A stretch of DNA of 40,042 nt from an uncultured bacterium (GTDB taxonomy: Bacteria > Cyanobacteriota > Vampirovibrionia > Gastranaerophilales > Gastranaerophilaceae): positions 1 to 40,042 of the forward strand of contig CASFGU010000067.1 of assembly GCA_949294395.1 (NCBI GenBank), given 5' to 3'. Positions 39,788 through 40,042 of the stretch are shown piece by piece. Position 1 is the stretch's first letter; each line of letters starts with the position of its first letter. The notes under the pieces are model-generated. The model saw only the letters and a program-made list of their open reading frames with translations, did not search any database and was not told where the DNA came from. The position numbers and the translations under genes were made by a program.

Positions 39788-39829
39788 AAAAAGTAAGTGT
39801 TTCAAGCCTTTTTGAAACACTTACTTTTT
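39788..39829 (+). terminator. Terminator after tRNA-Arg
   Basis: A perfect 18-bp stem (39788-39805 with 39812-39829), loop GCCTTT, ending in TTTTT. It begins 7 nt after the tRNA. Confidence 0.9.
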
Positions 39830-39850
39830 AGTAAATTATAATAAAAAATT

Positions 39851-40042
39851 CAACTTTAGTTCAACTTTTATATTTGTATTTTTTTGTCCAGTTTGATTTG
39901 TACGGATAGATAGATTATTTTGGTAAAGTTGGCTTTGTGTGGGAGTTTCCGGGTCGGAAAAATTAAGTTTACCCAAAAAATCAAACTGCCGAAATGGACT
40001 TTTTCTGGACTGTACGGATAGATTGAGATTTGCAGAATTTCA
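39851..40042. other. Non-coding repeats downstream of tRNA-Arg, at the window edge
   Basis: No gene is visible. Found here: a tandem TTCAACTTTAG/TTCAACTTTTA; a direct repeat TGTACGGATAGAT at 39899-39911 and 40011-40023 (period 112); an inverted repeat CAGTTTGATT (39889-39898) and AATCAAACTG (39979-39988); and GTCCAG (39886) facing CTGGAC (40005). Such repeats beside a tRNA often mark the edge of an integrated element, but the window ends before any integrase. Confidence 0.55.

Overview
The window is AT-rich, densely coded DNA from a bacterium with an outer envelope: KdsA (Kdo synthesis for LPS), an OmpA-type protein, a SPOR protein and signal peptidase II are present. Pilin-like proteins beginning FTLAEVLITLGIIGVVAAMT, several multipass membrane proteins that match no family I know, and a WhiG/FliA-type sigma factor without flagellar genes point to an uncultured gut lineage of the Gastranaerophilales/Vampirovibrionia (non-photosynthetic relatives of Cyanobacteria). 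This is an inference from gene content; no 16S is present.

Layout. 1-4.5 kb: the 5' part of a pilin-like gene, then a minus-strand set (murT, pdxJ, a small Cys-rich protein), facing a plus-strand cassette of small membrane proteins (YtxH, DUF948, YtxH) with a hairpin-rich gap. 4.5-7.2 kb: minus-strand NTF2-like lipoprotein-free secreted protein, lspA, RluD-type synthase and a LapA-like protein. 7.4-12.7 kb: minus-strand operon of two related lineage-type membrane proteins plus a GlgE-like GH13 enzyme with an EF-hand loop. 12.9-16.5 kb: rqcP, secreted metallophosphoesterase, CNNM/CorC-type protein, GT8 glycosyltransferase. 16.6-20.4 kb: unknown membrane protein, sigma factor, OmpA/MotB-like protein, M16 peptidase homologue without a zinc site. 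20.4-24.2 kb: kdsA-MBL hydrolase-pheS, then a pilin-like gene divergent from an XRE regulator. 24.2-29.9 kb: minus-strand HEAT, queC, DUF366, SPOR, gatB and SIS genes. 30-33.4 kb: CheR-like orphan methyltransferase divergent from purS-purQ-purL, where purL lacks its last domain and is followed by nested palindromes. 33.4-39.4 kb: two further lineage-type membrane proteins, nadB-nadC, an orphan NarL-type regulator and a secreted ankyrin protein. 39.5-40.0 kb: tRNA-Arg(ACG), preceded by two tandem 100-bp tRNA-derived repeats and followed by repeats at the window edge.

Most unusual points: (1) the two tRNA-derived repeats fold as a compact three-way junction, all differences between the copies fall in unpaired bases, and each carries a 15-nt perfect antisense to the D-arm of the adjacent tRNA-Arg; (2) many promoters readable by eye share a -35 box of the form T-D-G-C-A-A, 17 nt from a TATAAT-like box, rather than TTGACA; (3) four membrane proteins in two separate tandem pairs look like one divergent family, several with a short N-terminal tag around an F-S/T-G/A motif. 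All functional statements come from reading the sequence and from memory of the families; no search was run.
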